DNA of 64,000 nucleotides from Coprococcus sp. OM04-5BH (GTDB lineage Bacteria > Bacillota > Clostridia > Lachnospirales > Lachnospiraceae), in NCBI RefSeq assembly GCF_003482105.1, contig NZ_QULM01000001.1:1054001-1118000 (forward strand), given 5' to 3'. A program made the position numbers and the translations under genes. Shown here in pieces: positions 51,989 through 60,033 of the stretch (the stretch's first letter is position 1; each line of letters starts with the position of its first letter). The notes beneath the pieces were generated by a model that was not told the origin of the DNA, made no database searches, and worked only from the letters and a program-made list of their open reading frames with translations.

Positions 51989-52827
51989 AATTGTATATCC
52001 TCCTTCTTTTTCATTGCCGTACCGGGAGTGGTTGGCGTTTTTTCCTGAGTTTTTGCCACAGAGAGCTTCCCCAGGACGGAAGGCTTCTCCTGGTTTTCGG
52101 GTGTAAAAATACCGCCCTCCGAAACCTCGGTGGCGGCATGTTCCGTTTTGGCCTGTTCCAGTCCTTCAACCGTATAGCCAGGTAAAAGAGTACCGTGAAC
52201 CATAAAATGGTGCTCATATTCTTTCGGGATCGGCGGGGAAATTTCCGTGAATAAATGGGAATAGGCTTTCTTTCGCCCGTCCAGGTATTTTATGGCTGCG
52301 TTCTTATCTGTATATCGTTTCTGGTTTTGTCCGGCAATCTTTGCTCCATATCCCTGCTTCGGGGAATGAATACGGACTTCCCATGTCACATACCAGGCAA
52401 TCGGAACACTCTGTTTGGTTTCTCTGTCATATTTCGTATCTTCCCAAATACTGCAGGTCATCTGATAGACCCGGTTGCTGATTTTCTGATCCGCCCTCCA
52501 GTTATCGGTGTCTTTCCACTGGTTGCCGGTATGTTCGATCTCCGGTGTACGAAGATATTCCAAAGCCCGGTTGATCGTCTGTGTTGCCGCTGCCTGCTGT
52601 TCCCACTGTTTTGCAGCAGCCACCACGATTTCATAGGCTTTCTGCTCCCCGTCAATACTTCCCTGGCGCATGGCTTCCAGGCTATCGGTTCCCATTGTGA
52701 TCAGAGTAGAAATATCCACATTTTCACAAACTACGCTGTGTTCAATTTTAAGCTCTGATCCCGGCGTCAAGTGGTCGCCATACCGGTAGGCATGGTAATC
52801 CCTGTTTTCTTCCAAAATGCTGTTCAC
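51985..52827 (-). CDS. Conserved ICE protein, unrecognised
   Basis: 280 residues. HSVVCENVDISTLITMGTDSLEAMRQGSIDGEQKAYEIV, a WYVTWEVRIHSPKQGYGAKIAG strand-rich centre and a KNAAIKYLDGRKKAYSHLFTEISPPIPKEY segment, then a polar tail. The GTG at 52827 overlaps the aggagg site; an in-frame ATT eight nt from that site (52818) is a possible start. Function unknown; it follows the LPD1 gene by 6 nt. Confidence 0.72.
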   Translation of the reverse strand: MNSILEENRDYHAYRYGDHLTPGSELKIEHSVVCENVDISTLITMGTDSLEAMRQGSIDGEQKAYEIVVAAAKQWEQQAAATQTINRALEYLRTPEIEHTGNQWKDTDNWRADQKISNRVYQMTCSIWEDTKYDRETKQSVPIAWYVTWEVRIHSPKQGYGAKIAGQNQKRYTDKNAAIKYLDGRKKAYSHLFTEISPPIPKEYEHHFMVHGTLLPGYTVEGLEQAKTEHAATEVSEGGIFTPENQEKPSVLGKLSVAKTQEKTPTTPGTAMKKKEDIQL

Positions 52828-52833
52828 CTCCTG

Positions 52834-54858
52834 CTATATTTCCGGCTCATGGTTTTTTCTGAAAATCGTCTGTGCCGGTGATTTTTTATCTGCCGGTCTG
52901 TTTGCCGCAAGCTGATCCATCACGGAAGGACGGCCGACGCCGAACATGGATAGCTGACCGTCCGCTGCCTCACGAAGTTCAGAAACAGAGAGAGGAAGCG
53001 TTACATCGGCATGGGTCAATAGCTGTTCCCGTTTCAAATCCTGAATGATCTCGTCAAAAACAGCGTTGATCGCACGGCGTTCTTCCCCCACAGGAAAGGC
53101 TTTCAATACCTCCATTTCTCCGTCTTTACCGGAAACCAGGGTAAGGGCACAGTCGGCATGGCCTACCAGATAATCCGATGTGTAGGGCAGTTTGTCCTTG
53201 ATATAACAGGCAAAGGCTCTGGCTGTCATTTCCACATTGCTGTCCCAATAACCGCCGTCTTTTTCACATTCTTTTCCCATGCGTACCGAATTACGGTAAA
53301 AATCAGTTTCCGTCCGTCCAATCTGCGGAGCTTCCTGCGCCTGCATCCTGGAAAGCATACGCTCAAAAATTTCCAGCCGTTCCCGTTCACTTTTGGGAAT
53401 TACCCGGCCGGTAACATTCTTCTTAAATGCGCTGATCTGTCCCACAGAGCCGGGTTCGCCGGACAAAAATGCTTCCCGCAAGACTGCGTAAGTTTCCATC
53501 TGTTCCTCATTGCCATACCGTTTCAGAGAGGCAAGAACCGAGGAATCCAGCCAGCTTGCCGCATTTTTCCGGGTGCGTTCTGTTTGTGCTTCCGTGCGCT
53601 TTGCTGCCTGTTCCGGTGTTTCCGGTTTATACTTCATGGTGTCAATGAGTTTTTGGAACGGCGCATAGAGGCGGGGCTGTTCTGACAGCATCCCTTTTGC
53701 GCCCATCTTTGTACCAAGATAATCGTCAAGTCCATGCCACCATTCATGTGCCAGCGAACCGGCCCCGTGCATTTTCGTAAGATTGATGACTGTACGCAAA
53801 GGTTCATAATGAGCCGCAGCATTGCCGCTGCCTCTTGCACCAAAAGCGATAGCAAGCGTTCCCTGATAAGCAATATCTTTATCGCTGATCTTAAGGGCTG
53901 ACGCCAGATCCTTTAGTGCTTCAAATCCCATGTTAAGGGAGGTCTGACGGTCGTTCTGGTTCATCCAGTTTCCAAACTCGCCGCCGCGGAATCCAAATGT
54001 ATCAAGATAATGCTGTCCGGTGATCTCCACGCCATTCCGATAATCCGGGCCGGTACGTTTGACATGGGCGAGCTGGGGAGGGACAAACCGGATCTTCCCA
54101 TTTTTGTTCCTGCCTTTGGCAAGTTCCTGCACCCATTTCAGGGCAGCTTCTTTGGTCTCAAAATTGGTCCGCAGGATCGAATAGCCTTTTGTCACATAGT
54201 AGGTACCGGGTTTCCAGTCCTCATTTTTAGAATAGGTATGTTTCCCGTCGTTGAAGTGGATCGCATAACCTTTCGGTATTTTCTGCTCTTTGGAAACACA
54301 AAACTGTTCCTTTTTTGCTTTCTGAGTAAAGTTGCGCTCAAAATATTCAGCCGAGCGGATCAGCATAGTATTGGATAATTTGTTTGTAATCACGGGATTG
54401 TCCTGACCCTTTTTCGTTGCCCGGTAATGGATTCCGCTTACCCAGCCCTGTACCTTTTCTAAATATCCATTGTCAACGAAAAAGCGGTCATAGGCTCTCA
54501 TGGCATCCTCCACAGTACGGACATCTGAAAGCACTGTCTGCAATTCCCGGACTGTTTTTATATACTCCTTTTGCCTCGCAGTCCGTTTTTCCGGGGTGTC
54601 ATCCGTGCGGTAATACTGAGGAGAGGCGTTTAAGCCGTCCCTTGCTTTTTTGATAAAATAGACCACGCCAAGAGGAATCCCTTCCTCCAGCATGGCTGCA
54701 TAGTCCGGCTTTTTCCAGACATTATCCTTTTTCACAAATTTTTCGGCTTCGCGCTCATTCATGGCTTCCAGATCATCCGCATACAGCCCGCGGTCTTTCC
54801 ACAGGTCTTTTTTCGCACCGCCGATCTTTTCACCGAAATCTTCATGCACTCCTGCCAA
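52834..54858 (-). CDS. LPD1-domain polyvalent protein with zincin motif
   Basis: 674 residues. After a helical N terminus comes a segment with NEDWKPGTYYVTKGYSILRTNFETKEAALKWVQELAKG, then the LPD1-type region with GVEITGQHYLDTFGFRGGEFGNWMNQNDRQ. A metalloprotease-like AHEWWHGLDDYLG motif (HExxH, about residues 367-375) follows, where two His and a Glu could bind zinc. Large polyvalent proteins of this kind enter recipients or counter host defence in other systems; that role here is inference. The start is TTG at 54858 after ggagg. Confidence 0.82.
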   Translation of the reverse strand: MAGVHEDFGEKIGGAKKDLWKDRGLYADDLEAMNEREAEKFVKKDNVWKKPDYAAMLEEGIPLGVVYFIKKARDGLNASPQYYRTDDTPEKRTARQKEYIKTVRELQTVLSDVRTVEDAMRAYDRFFVDNGYLEKVQGWVSGIHYRATKKGQDNPVITNKLSNTMLIRSAEYFERNFTQKAKKEQFCVSKEQKIPKGYAIHFNDGKHTYSKNEDWKPGTYYVTKGYSILRTNFETKEAALKWVQELAKGRNKNGKIRFVPPQLAHVKRTGPDYRNGVEITGQHYLDTFGFRGGEFGNWMNQNDRQTSLNMGFEALKDLASALKISDKDIAYQGTLAIAFGARGSGNAAAHYEPLRTVINLTKMHGAGSLAHEWWHGLDDYLGTKMGAKGMLSEQPRLYAPFQKLIDTMKYKPETPEQAAKRTEAQTERTRKNAASWLDSSVLASLKRYGNEEQMETYAVLREAFLSGEPGSVGQISAFKKNVTGRVIPKSERERLEIFERMLSRMQAQEAPQIGRTETDFYRNSVRMGKECEKDGGYWDSNVEMTARAFACYIKDKLPYTSDYLVGHADCALTLVSGKDGEMEVLKAFPVGEERRAINAVFDEIIQDLKREQLLTHADVTLPLSVSELREAADGQLSMFGVGRPSVMDQLAANRPADKKSPAQTIFRKNHEPEI

Positions 54859-54888
54859 TCTTCATCACCTCCAGTCAGTGTAAAATTC

Positions 54889-55791
54889 TTATCGCTCCGG
54901 GGCAGGGCGACGTTCTTCGTTTTTGTGAAGTTGTGGGAGGTTTCCTGTGAGCCGGTCAGTTTCCCTGCGGATCAGTTTGTCCAGAGCGCCTAAATCCTCC
55001 GGTGCAATGGCAAACTCCCGGTAATTTTCATACCACAGGCCCGTAGAGATTGCCGCGATGGGCGCAATTTTCTCCGAACCGGATGGAAGAAGGCGATACA
55101 CAGGGGCTTCGTCATAAAGAAGCATTTGCTTTGCCGTTCCCTGTGGTATGCGGTACTTATCCATATCCGGGTTCTGGGCTGCCTCCATATATTGCATATT
55201 CAGGCGTTCTTCTAAATCCTGGGGCATATAACGAAATGCCTGATCCATCCACTGTCTGAACATCGTGGAATAGTGGTACTGCCATTCCGTAACTTGATTC
55301 GGGGCATAAGAAAACCCCCAACTTTTCAGAGCATCTTTTTCGTAAAGCTCCATTTCAGTCCATTCTTTCAGGCTGACCGTAGCCGCTGAACCATCTTTGC
55401 GTTCGATATTGACGCCGCAAGGATAGAGGATATTTCTTTTTATATCCTGCCGCAGCGTGTCTAAATCCATCATCAGGACATCTCCGTACAAGTGACCGCC
55501 CTCTCTGCGATCCGTATGAAACAGGAAAGCCCTCGCTCCGATAAACTCCGTTGTTGAGATCATTTGATAAAGATCCGCCGTAGAACAATAAGCAAACAAA
55601 GCGTCGGAAAGCCATATGTGATTTTTTCCCATGATGGCAATGGAATCAGCCCCGGTATTTGTCGCCAGAGAACGCATATTAAATTCGCATTCCCTAAGAA
55701 AATCTCCGGCAAAAATATGGAGCTCATACGCAAAGACGGATAAGTCTGTATCACGGATCAAATGAATCTGCGGTAGTGGTTCCTGATTCAA
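54889..55791 (-). CDS. Conserved ICE protein, unrecognised
   Basis: 300 residues. DLSVFAYELHIFAGDFLRECEFNMRSLATNTGADSIAIMGKNHIWLSDALFAYC and DVLMMDLDTLRQDIKRNILYPCGVNIERKDGS are the strongest blocks; no domain recognised. The start is TTG at 55791, adjoining the stop of a 25-codon ORF that supplies its ribosome site. It is part of the long accessory operon. Confidence 0.72.
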   Translation of the reverse strand: MNQEPLPQIHLIRDTDLSVFAYELHIFAGDFLRECEFNMRSLATNTGADSIAIMGKNHIWLSDALFAYCSTADLYQMISTTEFIGARAFLFHTDRREGGHLYGDVLMMDLDTLRQDIKRNILYPCGVNIERKDGSAATVSLKEWTEMELYEKDALKSWGFSYAPNQVTEWQYHYSTMFRQWMDQAFRYMPQDLEERLNMQYMEAAQNPDMDKYRIPQGTAKQMLLYDEAPVYRLLPSGSEKIAPIAAISTGLWYENYREFAIAPEDLGALDKLIRRETDRLTGNLPQLHKNEERRPAPER

Positions 55792-55869
55792 TCAAATTCC
55801 TCCTTTCATGTGAAGCAGCTCTTTGACCTGCTCATTTTCCGCAAACGGCTGGCTATCTGTCTCCGCCAT
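55792..55869 (-). CDS. 25-residue coupled small ORF
   Basis: ATG at 55869 (gggagggattgattaa upstream) opens MAETDSQPFAENEQVKELLH, ending MKGGI before TGA at 55792. Its Lys-Gly-Gly codons are the aaaggagga ribosome site of the next gene, whose TTG follows the stop directly (TGATTG). It may be a true small protein or a leader ORF that couples translation. Too short for a family call. Confidence 0.5.
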   Translation of the reverse strand: MAETDSQPFAENEQVKELLHMKGGI

Positions 55870-55873
55870 TTAA

Positions 55874-56155
55874 TCAATCCCTCCCATCTGCCGGTAGCTG
55901 CCCGCCGGCAATCTTGCCGACAATCTCCGGACCGGTTTCATAAATCTGCATGAGGCGTTTTGCTGTGCCGCAGGGCTGTGCAGCTCCGCTGGTCCAAAGA
56001 CGCACTGTGGATGGGGCAACATTCATCAAAAGAGCAAAGCCCTTTTCGTTCATGTCCAGCTTTTTCATCAGCGATTTAACCATATCGGGGCCGTAGTCTG
56101 GACACCGGGAAGCCTCGGCAATCATCTGCAAAGCGGTATTTTCAATTTTTTTCAT
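55874..56155 (-). CDS. Helix-turn-helix protein, XRE/HigA-like
   Basis: 93 residues from the ATG at 56155 (ggaggatttgaaa upstream). CPDYGPDMVKSLMKKLDMNEKGFALLMNVAPSTVRLWTSGAAQPCGTAKRLMQIYE is a one-domain helix-turn-helix like the antitoxin/DNA-binding part of YgiT- or HigA-type proteins. No toxin gene is adjacent. Likely a local regulator of the accessory operon. Confidence 0.82.
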   Translation of the reverse strand: MKKIENTALQMIAEASRCPDYGPDMVKSLMKKLDMNEKGFALLMNVAPSTVRLWTSGAAQPCGTAKRLMQIYETGPEIVGKIAGGQLPADGRD

Positions 56156-56187
56156 TTTCAAATCCTCCTGTTATTTGTTTTCCAGCC

Positions 56188-56412
56188 TTATGCCGGAGCA
56201 AAGCTGATCTGGTTGTGTTTCATCCTTTTGGCAAAATCCGGCAGCGAATAATTTACCCCGTCAATTTCTGCATGGGTGTCATCCAGACGATGACAAACAG
56301 CAAAGTGCCTGTCCCCGTTTCCATAGAACAGGCAGAGTAAACCATTGTCGGGAATGGAAAACAGCGCTTTTCCGGCGCTGTCTGTAAAGCAGATATGTTG
56401 AGATCCATTCAT
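56188..56412 (-). CDS. Small conserved ICE protein, unrecognised
   Basis: 74 residues from the ATG at 56412, chosen because gggaggatttcaac precedes it; a longer reading to 56541 is inside the next gene. HICFTDSAGKALFSIPDNGLLCLFYGNGDRHFAVCHRLDDTHAEIDG looks like a small beta-rich domain. It overlaps nothing else and lies within the accessory operon. Function unknown. Confidence 0.68.
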   Translation of the reverse strand: MNGSQHICFTDSAGKALFSIPDNGLLCLFYGNGDRHFAVCHRLDDTHAEIDGVNYSLPDFAKRMKHNQISFAPA

Positions 56413-56425
56413 GTTGAAATCCTCC

Positions 56426-57406
56426 CTAAATTGAAACAGCCGCCTCTTTTGGGCGGCGTTGGTGCTGGCTGGTTTGCAGTTGTTCCCGAACCAGCAGCAA
56501 TTTCTCATTGTAATCTTTTCCCATCCGGGGAGGGTTGACACTTACCCGGATATGACGGAAACGTTTATCCTCGTGAAGCATGGTCTTGATTTTCCGGGCA
56601 TTGACAAATCCGGCAAGGTCGTGGTCCATATAAAGGGTAACACGCCGTATCTCCGGGTGGCGTTCCAGGAAAGAAGTCAGCGCCACATGGGAAGTACCGC
56701 CCAAAGACAAGCGATAACCATTCCATTTCCATCCCTCCAGCTCTTGAAGTGTCGCATGGGAAAGCGCATCAATAGGAGCTTCAAAGACTGCCACATGCCG
56801 GCTGCCCGGACTTTGCGGGGGATAACAAAAGTTATATCCTTTGTCGCTGCCATAGACATCCTTTTTGAGATTGCCGCTGATACTGCGCATACAGGCAAAC
56901 TTCGCTTTCCCGGAATCATCTTTCCCAACAAACACACAAACCGGTTCTCCATGATACCGGGCTTCGTAAAAAATCCCGGCTTGTAAACACTGGCGAATGA
57001 CTTCTGAGCTGATCCCCCGTTTCTGCAAATAGGAGACCGCAGCGGTCGCGCAACGTCTGGCCCAGGGGAGAGCGAATGTTTTCTTTTCCGGCTCTTTTGA
57101 TACCTGTATTTCTGCCGTACTTCGGTAAGCCGGTTCCTGTGGGATTTCGCCACCTACCAGAGCATGAACCGCATCCACAAGACCATATCCCCGAATCTGG
57201 ATCAGGTAGTCCAGCGCATTGATACTCCGTCCGCGGCTGTTCCAGTACCAGTACCTTTTCCCGGTCACATATACCAGACTGTCATGCTCCTTATGCCGGA
57301 AATTAGGTCCATCCTGTTTCAGCACGCCGGGTTCATGGAATTGCAGGTAAGTAAACAAGTCAGCTTCCCGCGCTGCCTGAATCTGTTCTTTGGTTACGCC
57401 GGGCAT
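56426..57406 (-). CDS. DUF3991/TOPRIM primase-like protein
   Basis: 326 residues. The N terminus has a zinc-finger-less DUF3991 region (DLFTYLQFHEPGVLKQDGPNFRHKEHDSLVYVTGKRYWYWNSRGRSINALDYLI), and the C terminus a TOPRIM fold (HVAVFEAPIDALSHATLQEL, then RVTLYMDHDLAGFVNARKI). The Glu and the DxD positions of TOPRIM are present. It probably takes part in initiating replication of the transferred strand. Normal length for ICE copies. Confidence 0.9.
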   Translation of the reverse strand: MPGVTKEQIQAAREADLFTYLQFHEPGVLKQDGPNFRHKEHDSLVYVTGKRYWYWNSRGRSINALDYLIQIRGYGLVDAVHALVGGEIPQEPAYRSTAEIQVSKEPEKKTFALPWARRCATAAVSYLQKRGISSEVIRQCLQAGIFYEARYHGEPVCVFVGKDDSGKAKFACMRSISGNLKKDVYGSDKGYNFCYPPQSPGSRHVAVFEAPIDALSHATLQELEGWKWNGYRLSLGGTSHVALTSFLERHPEIRRVTLYMDHDLAGFVNARKIKTMLHEDKRFRHIRVSVNPPRMGKDYNEKLLLVREQLQTSQHQRRPKEAAVSI

Positions 57407-57483
57407 AGTACCGGCACAGTGTTTCTTTTCATTGTGCTTTGCCTCCTTCCTGTGATGAAATGAAAAAAGACACCCAAAGGTGC

Positions 57484-58356
57484 CTAACAGCCGTACAGGT
57501 CGTGATTGACCTCGGCACGGTAATAGCTGTCCATTGTAGCCGGGGCATTATACAGCGCCGCCAGCAGATACGCTTTGATGTTTCCGACCTTCGTTGTGTT
57601 CTTGTCGATACAGTCAAAGACATACTCTAAGTGGCCGGAATTGATCTTCAGGAACCGGCTCTTGACGATCTCCCTCGGAAAATCATCTCCGGCAATGCGA
57701 ATGTAAGGGCGTTTCGACAAAATCACTTCAAGCATAAGTTCAAGGGCTTCATCCAAACGTTCCCTGCCATACCGTAAGACCAGTAAGTCATATTCAATAT
57801 TTTCTTTGATGATTTCACGATAGGCTTCTATCAGCTCTATCCGATCCATCCCATCCGTGCGGTTTGCCGCTTCCGGCTCTGCCGGATAGATTGATGGATA
57901 AGTTATTGATTTATCTTTTTTTGATTTTTTTGTTTTTAATGGATTAGTATTTAATTGTGCCGGATTTTCCTGTTCAGGTTCCGCCTGTTTAGGTTTTGCC
58001 TGTTCTGGTTTTACCTGTCTTGGATTTTCCCGTTTAGGTGAAAGCCCTGTGTTTTCGGTACTTACAGGCTGCTCATGGATCGTATATTCAATGTCTCCCA
58101 ACTGCCCGTTATCATAGCGGAGGCGCTGTCTGGTGAGATAACCATGCCGCTCCAGTTCCTTCAGGGCAGTAGTGATAGAATCCACACCATCCTTGCAGAT
58201 ATGGGCGAGTCCCTTTGTGGTATAATCCCAATCTTCCGGCAGCGACAACATAAGTGATAAAAGCCCCTTTGCCTTTAAGGACAACTCCGTATTGCGCAGA
58301 TGGTGATTGCTCATTATCGTAAAGTCCTTTGTTTTCTCTACACGGAATACTGCCAT
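57484..58356 (-). CDS. Replication initiator-like protein (DUF6017)
   Basis: 290 residues. The N-terminal winged helix (FTIMSNHHLRNTELSLKAKGLLSLMLSLPEDWDYTTKGLAHICKDGVDSITTALKELERHGYL) is of the DnaD/RepA type; a Pro/Gln/Lys-rich linker (about 105-150) follows and the C terminus is DUF6017 (YGRERLDEALELMLEVILSKRPYIRIAGDDFPREIVKSRFLKI). Probably binds the element's replication origin. gaaaggaggcggtaca precedes the ATG. Confidence 0.88.
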   Translation of the reverse strand: MAVFRVEKTKDFTIMSNHHLRNTELSLKAKGLLSLMLSLPEDWDYTTKGLAHICKDGVDSITTALKELERHGYLTRQRLRYDNGQLGDIEYTIHEQPVSTENTGLSPKRENPRQVKPEQAKPKQAEPEQENPAQLNTNPLKTKKSKKDKSITYPSIYPAEPEAANRTDGMDRIELIEAYREIIKENIEYDLLVLRYGRERLDEALELMLEVILSKRPYIRIAGDDFPREIVKSRFLKINSGHLEYVFDCIDKNTTKVGNIKAYLLAALYNAPATMDSYYRAEVNHDLYGC

Positions 58357-58385
58357 TGTACCGCCTCCTTTCTTCGACTATTCCG

Positions 58386-58907
58386 TTACAAGGCATGATC
58401 CCTGCGGTCATAATGGAGATGACCGTCAGAGACCTTCGCATGGTTTTTCAGTTTCACTTCGCCCCGTTCCTGGCTCTCTAAAAATTTCTGATAGCCGGCA
58501 TCTGTAAGGAACAAGCGCATCTTATCGCCTTTGTCGCCAACAGGGGAATCGTAAGACAATACATCAAAGACGATCATGTGCTTTACTTCTGGATCAAAGC
58601 GTTCAAGTGCCATGATGTCATGCCCCTTCAATTTTTCTGCCTCTGATTGTTGTCTGGCCTCGGCGATCTTTTCTCCAATCGTCCGGGCTGGATAGGGCAG
58701 ACGGTAATTCTTCTGAATATCTTTTACCAAGTCCATGCACTCTGCATTTGACAGAACACGAAGTTTTGCCATAAGACCTTCTGCCGCCTCCCGCTGTTCG
58801 GAATTATTTGAATACCGCACGGTCATATAAAGTTCATTCAGGATCTTTGTCTGATAATCGCCCTCCACTTGAAAGAGCAGCTTTTTTTCCATTTCGTTTA
58901 ATTCCAT
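58386..58907 (-). CDS. First gene of the accessory operon, unrecognised
   Basis: 173 residues. LLFQVEGDYQTKILNELYMTVRYSNNSEQREAAEGLMAKLRVLSNAECMDLVKDIQKNYRLPYPARTIGEKIAEARQQ is helical; the C-terminal half has HMIVFDVLSYDSPVGDKGDKMRLFLTDAGYQKFL. Family not recognised. gagaaaggagatccac precedes the ATG. It stands directly behind the attenuator-like leader at 58939-59046. Confidence 0.75.
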   Translation of the reverse strand: MELNEMEKKLLFQVEGDYQTKILNELYMTVRYSNNSEQREAAEGLMAKLRVLSNAECMDLVKDIQKNYRLPYPARTIGEKIAEARQQSEAEKLKGHDIMALERFDPEVKHMIVFDVLSYDSPVGDKGDKMRLFLTDAGYQKFLESQERGEVKLKNHAKVSDGHLHYDRRDHAL

Positions 58908-58938
58908 GTGGATCTCCTTTCTCTCGAAAATGAGTATG

Positions 58939-59046
58939 AAAAAAGGGCGTCCACCTATAAAAGTGAAACGCCCACGGCAACCAGCGGTCAGACATAAAGC
59001 CGGACCGCTGGCACTATTAAATTTTGTCGTTAATAAAACAGCCTCC
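58939..59046 (-). promoter_or_regulatory. Attenuator-like leader of the right-end operon
   Basis: Reading leftwards: ggagg (59046-59042), a 5-codon ORF ATT-AAC-GAC-AAA-ATT-TAA (59034-59017), a 9-bp perfect hairpin (CCAGCGGTC 58981-58989 with 59003-59011), then a terminator (ACGCCC 58968-58973 with GGGCGT 58945-58950, six T at 58944-58939). It ends 32 nt before the first gene of the operon. The arrangement is that of transcription attenuation with a mini-ORF; I could not place its promoter. Confidence 0.55.
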
Positions 59047-59101
59047 TTTTTTCTTTATAGTTTTCGTCAATTTTCAACTTGGAAAAGGAATTGAATAAAA
59101 G

Positions 59102-59151
59102 ACGACAAACGCTCAAACCCCTTGAAAATAAAGGCTTTTTCTGTTTGTCGT
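59102..59151. repeat. 9-bp inverted repeat at the right ICE end
   Basis: ACGACAAAC (59102-59110) is the reverse complement of 59143-59151. The inner part has CCCCTTGAAAATAAAGG, similar to the block at 24197-24219. The distal copy (59144-59151) is the symmetric counterpart of ACGACAAA at the left end, 18 nt from the crossover. Confidence 0.65.
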
Positions 59152-59180
59152 TATTATACCGTAACGGCATACCCACGCAT
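59143..59180. other. Right ICE attachment junction (attR)
   Basis: The element ends at the CA of 59168-59169; host sequence (TACCCACGC...) resumes at 59170 and completes the HTH codons of the split recombinase. TTTGTCGT (59144-59151) is the mirror image of the left-end ACGACAAA. Confidence 0.85.
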
Positions 59181-59335
59181 CACTTTTGCTGTTTGCAGGG
59201 GTATCTATAGCCAGCGTTGCCCGTAGACTGGGGCATGCCAGTATGACCACAACTCAAAAAACGTATCTGCACATTATTCAGGAGCTGGAGAATAAGGATG
59301 TAGATTTGGTAATGCGGACGTTATCCGGATTATAA
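59168..59335 (+). pseudogene. Tyrosine recombinase, 3' part
   Basis: In frame from the CAT at 59168: HTHASLLLFAGVSIASVARRLGHASMTT, then QKTYLH and a stop at 59333. It supplies the second catalytic His (LGHAS) and the nucleophilic Tyr missing from the 5' part at 4055-4815. Without its own start and ribosome site it is not expected to be expressed. Excision of the ICE would restore the gene exactly. Confidence 0.9.
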
Positions 59336-59395
59336 ATGTTGTTACAATATATGATACACTTAGATGCTTGCGCTGATTTTAAAGAGGAAACGATT

Positions 59396-59857
59396 ATGAA
59401 AATGACAACCCTATGCTACATAGAAAAGGATGGATGTTACCTTATGCTCCATCGAACCAAGAAGGAAAAGGACATAAACAAGGGCAAATGGATAGGCGTG
59501 GGTGGACACGCAGAGTATGCAGAGACACCGGAGGAGTGCCTGCTCCGTGAGGTGAAGGAGGAGACCGGACTTACCCTTACTTCCTACAGATTTCGTGGAC
59601 TTATCACCTTTATAAGCAATGAATGTGAGCCGGAGCAGATGTGCCTGTTCACTGCGGATGATTTCATCGGCGAAGTTCAGATATGTGACGAGGGAGACCT
59701 TGCCTGGATAGACAAGAAGAAGGTTCCTAAGCTTCCAACCTGGACAGGAGACGCCATATTCTTAAAGATCATTCTTGAGGATGAACAGAGATTTTTTACT
59801 TTGAAGCTCAGATATGAAGGTGATGAGCTGGTGGAGCATGAGGTTAGATATTACTAG
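59396..59857 (+). CDS. Nudix hydrolase, MutT/8-oxo-dGTP diphosphatase type
   Basis: 153 residues from the ATG at 59396 (aaagaggaaacgatt upstream); an earlier ATG at 59336 has no ribosome site. The Nudix box is complete: GHAEYAETPEECLLREVKEETGL. TLCYIEKDGCYLMLHR and KGKWIGVGGH are typical of YjhB/MutT1-like 8-oxo-dGTP diphosphatases. Chromosomal gene just right of the ICE; followed by a terminator. Confidence 0.93.
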   Translation: MKMTTLCYIEKDGCYLMLHRTKKEKDINKGKWIGVGGHAEYAETPEECLLREVKEETGLTLTSYRFRGLITFISNECEPEQMCLFTADDFIGEVQICDEGDLAWIDKKKVPKLPTWTGDAIFLKIILEDEQRFFTLKLRYEGDELVEHEVRYY

Positions 59858-59907
59858 TATTATATAGCCTCACCCTATAACCTATAATAAAAAATTCAGA
59901 TTATACA

Positions 59908-59936
59908 AATACTGCCTTGAATGGTAGTATTTTTTT
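59908..59936 (+). terminator. Intrinsic terminator after the Nudix gene
   Basis: AATACTGCC (59908-59916) pairs with GGTAGTATT (59923-59931, one G-T pair) around ttgaat and is followed by a run of T to 59936. Confidence 0.8.
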
Positions 59937-60033
59937 ATCAGATAAACCTACTAAAATGCTAGGGAGATAAGTAGAAGACATACAACAGATAGAAGATAGG
60001 TATACATGTATTTAAGCACAGAAAGGATACATT

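Larger units (their letters stand above)
4816..59169. mobile_element. Complete 54.4-kb Tn1549/CTn-type integrative and conjugative element
   Basis: The element is bounded by a split host gene whose halves rejoin in frame, a 2-bp CA at both junctions and symmetric ACGACAAA arms. It carries integration genes (three serine recombinases), a mobilisation set (relaxase, MobC), a type IV-like mating apparatus (VirD4, VirB4, PrgI, TrbL/VirB6-like, Maff2 pilin, M23-NlpC/P60 hydrolase, CD1107), replication-related genes, an AbiE system and a regulator/ABC exporter cargo. Nearly all genes read leftwards. Every essential transfer class appears intact, so it is plausibly self-transmissible. Base composition is visibly higher in G+C than the flanks, except for the permease gene at 13057. 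Confidence 0.93.

Noticed and set aside
4816..59169. Acquired antibiotic-resistance gene (tet, erm, van, aph)
   Set aside because: All coding regions of the element were read and none matches these families; only regulatory and exporter cargo is present.
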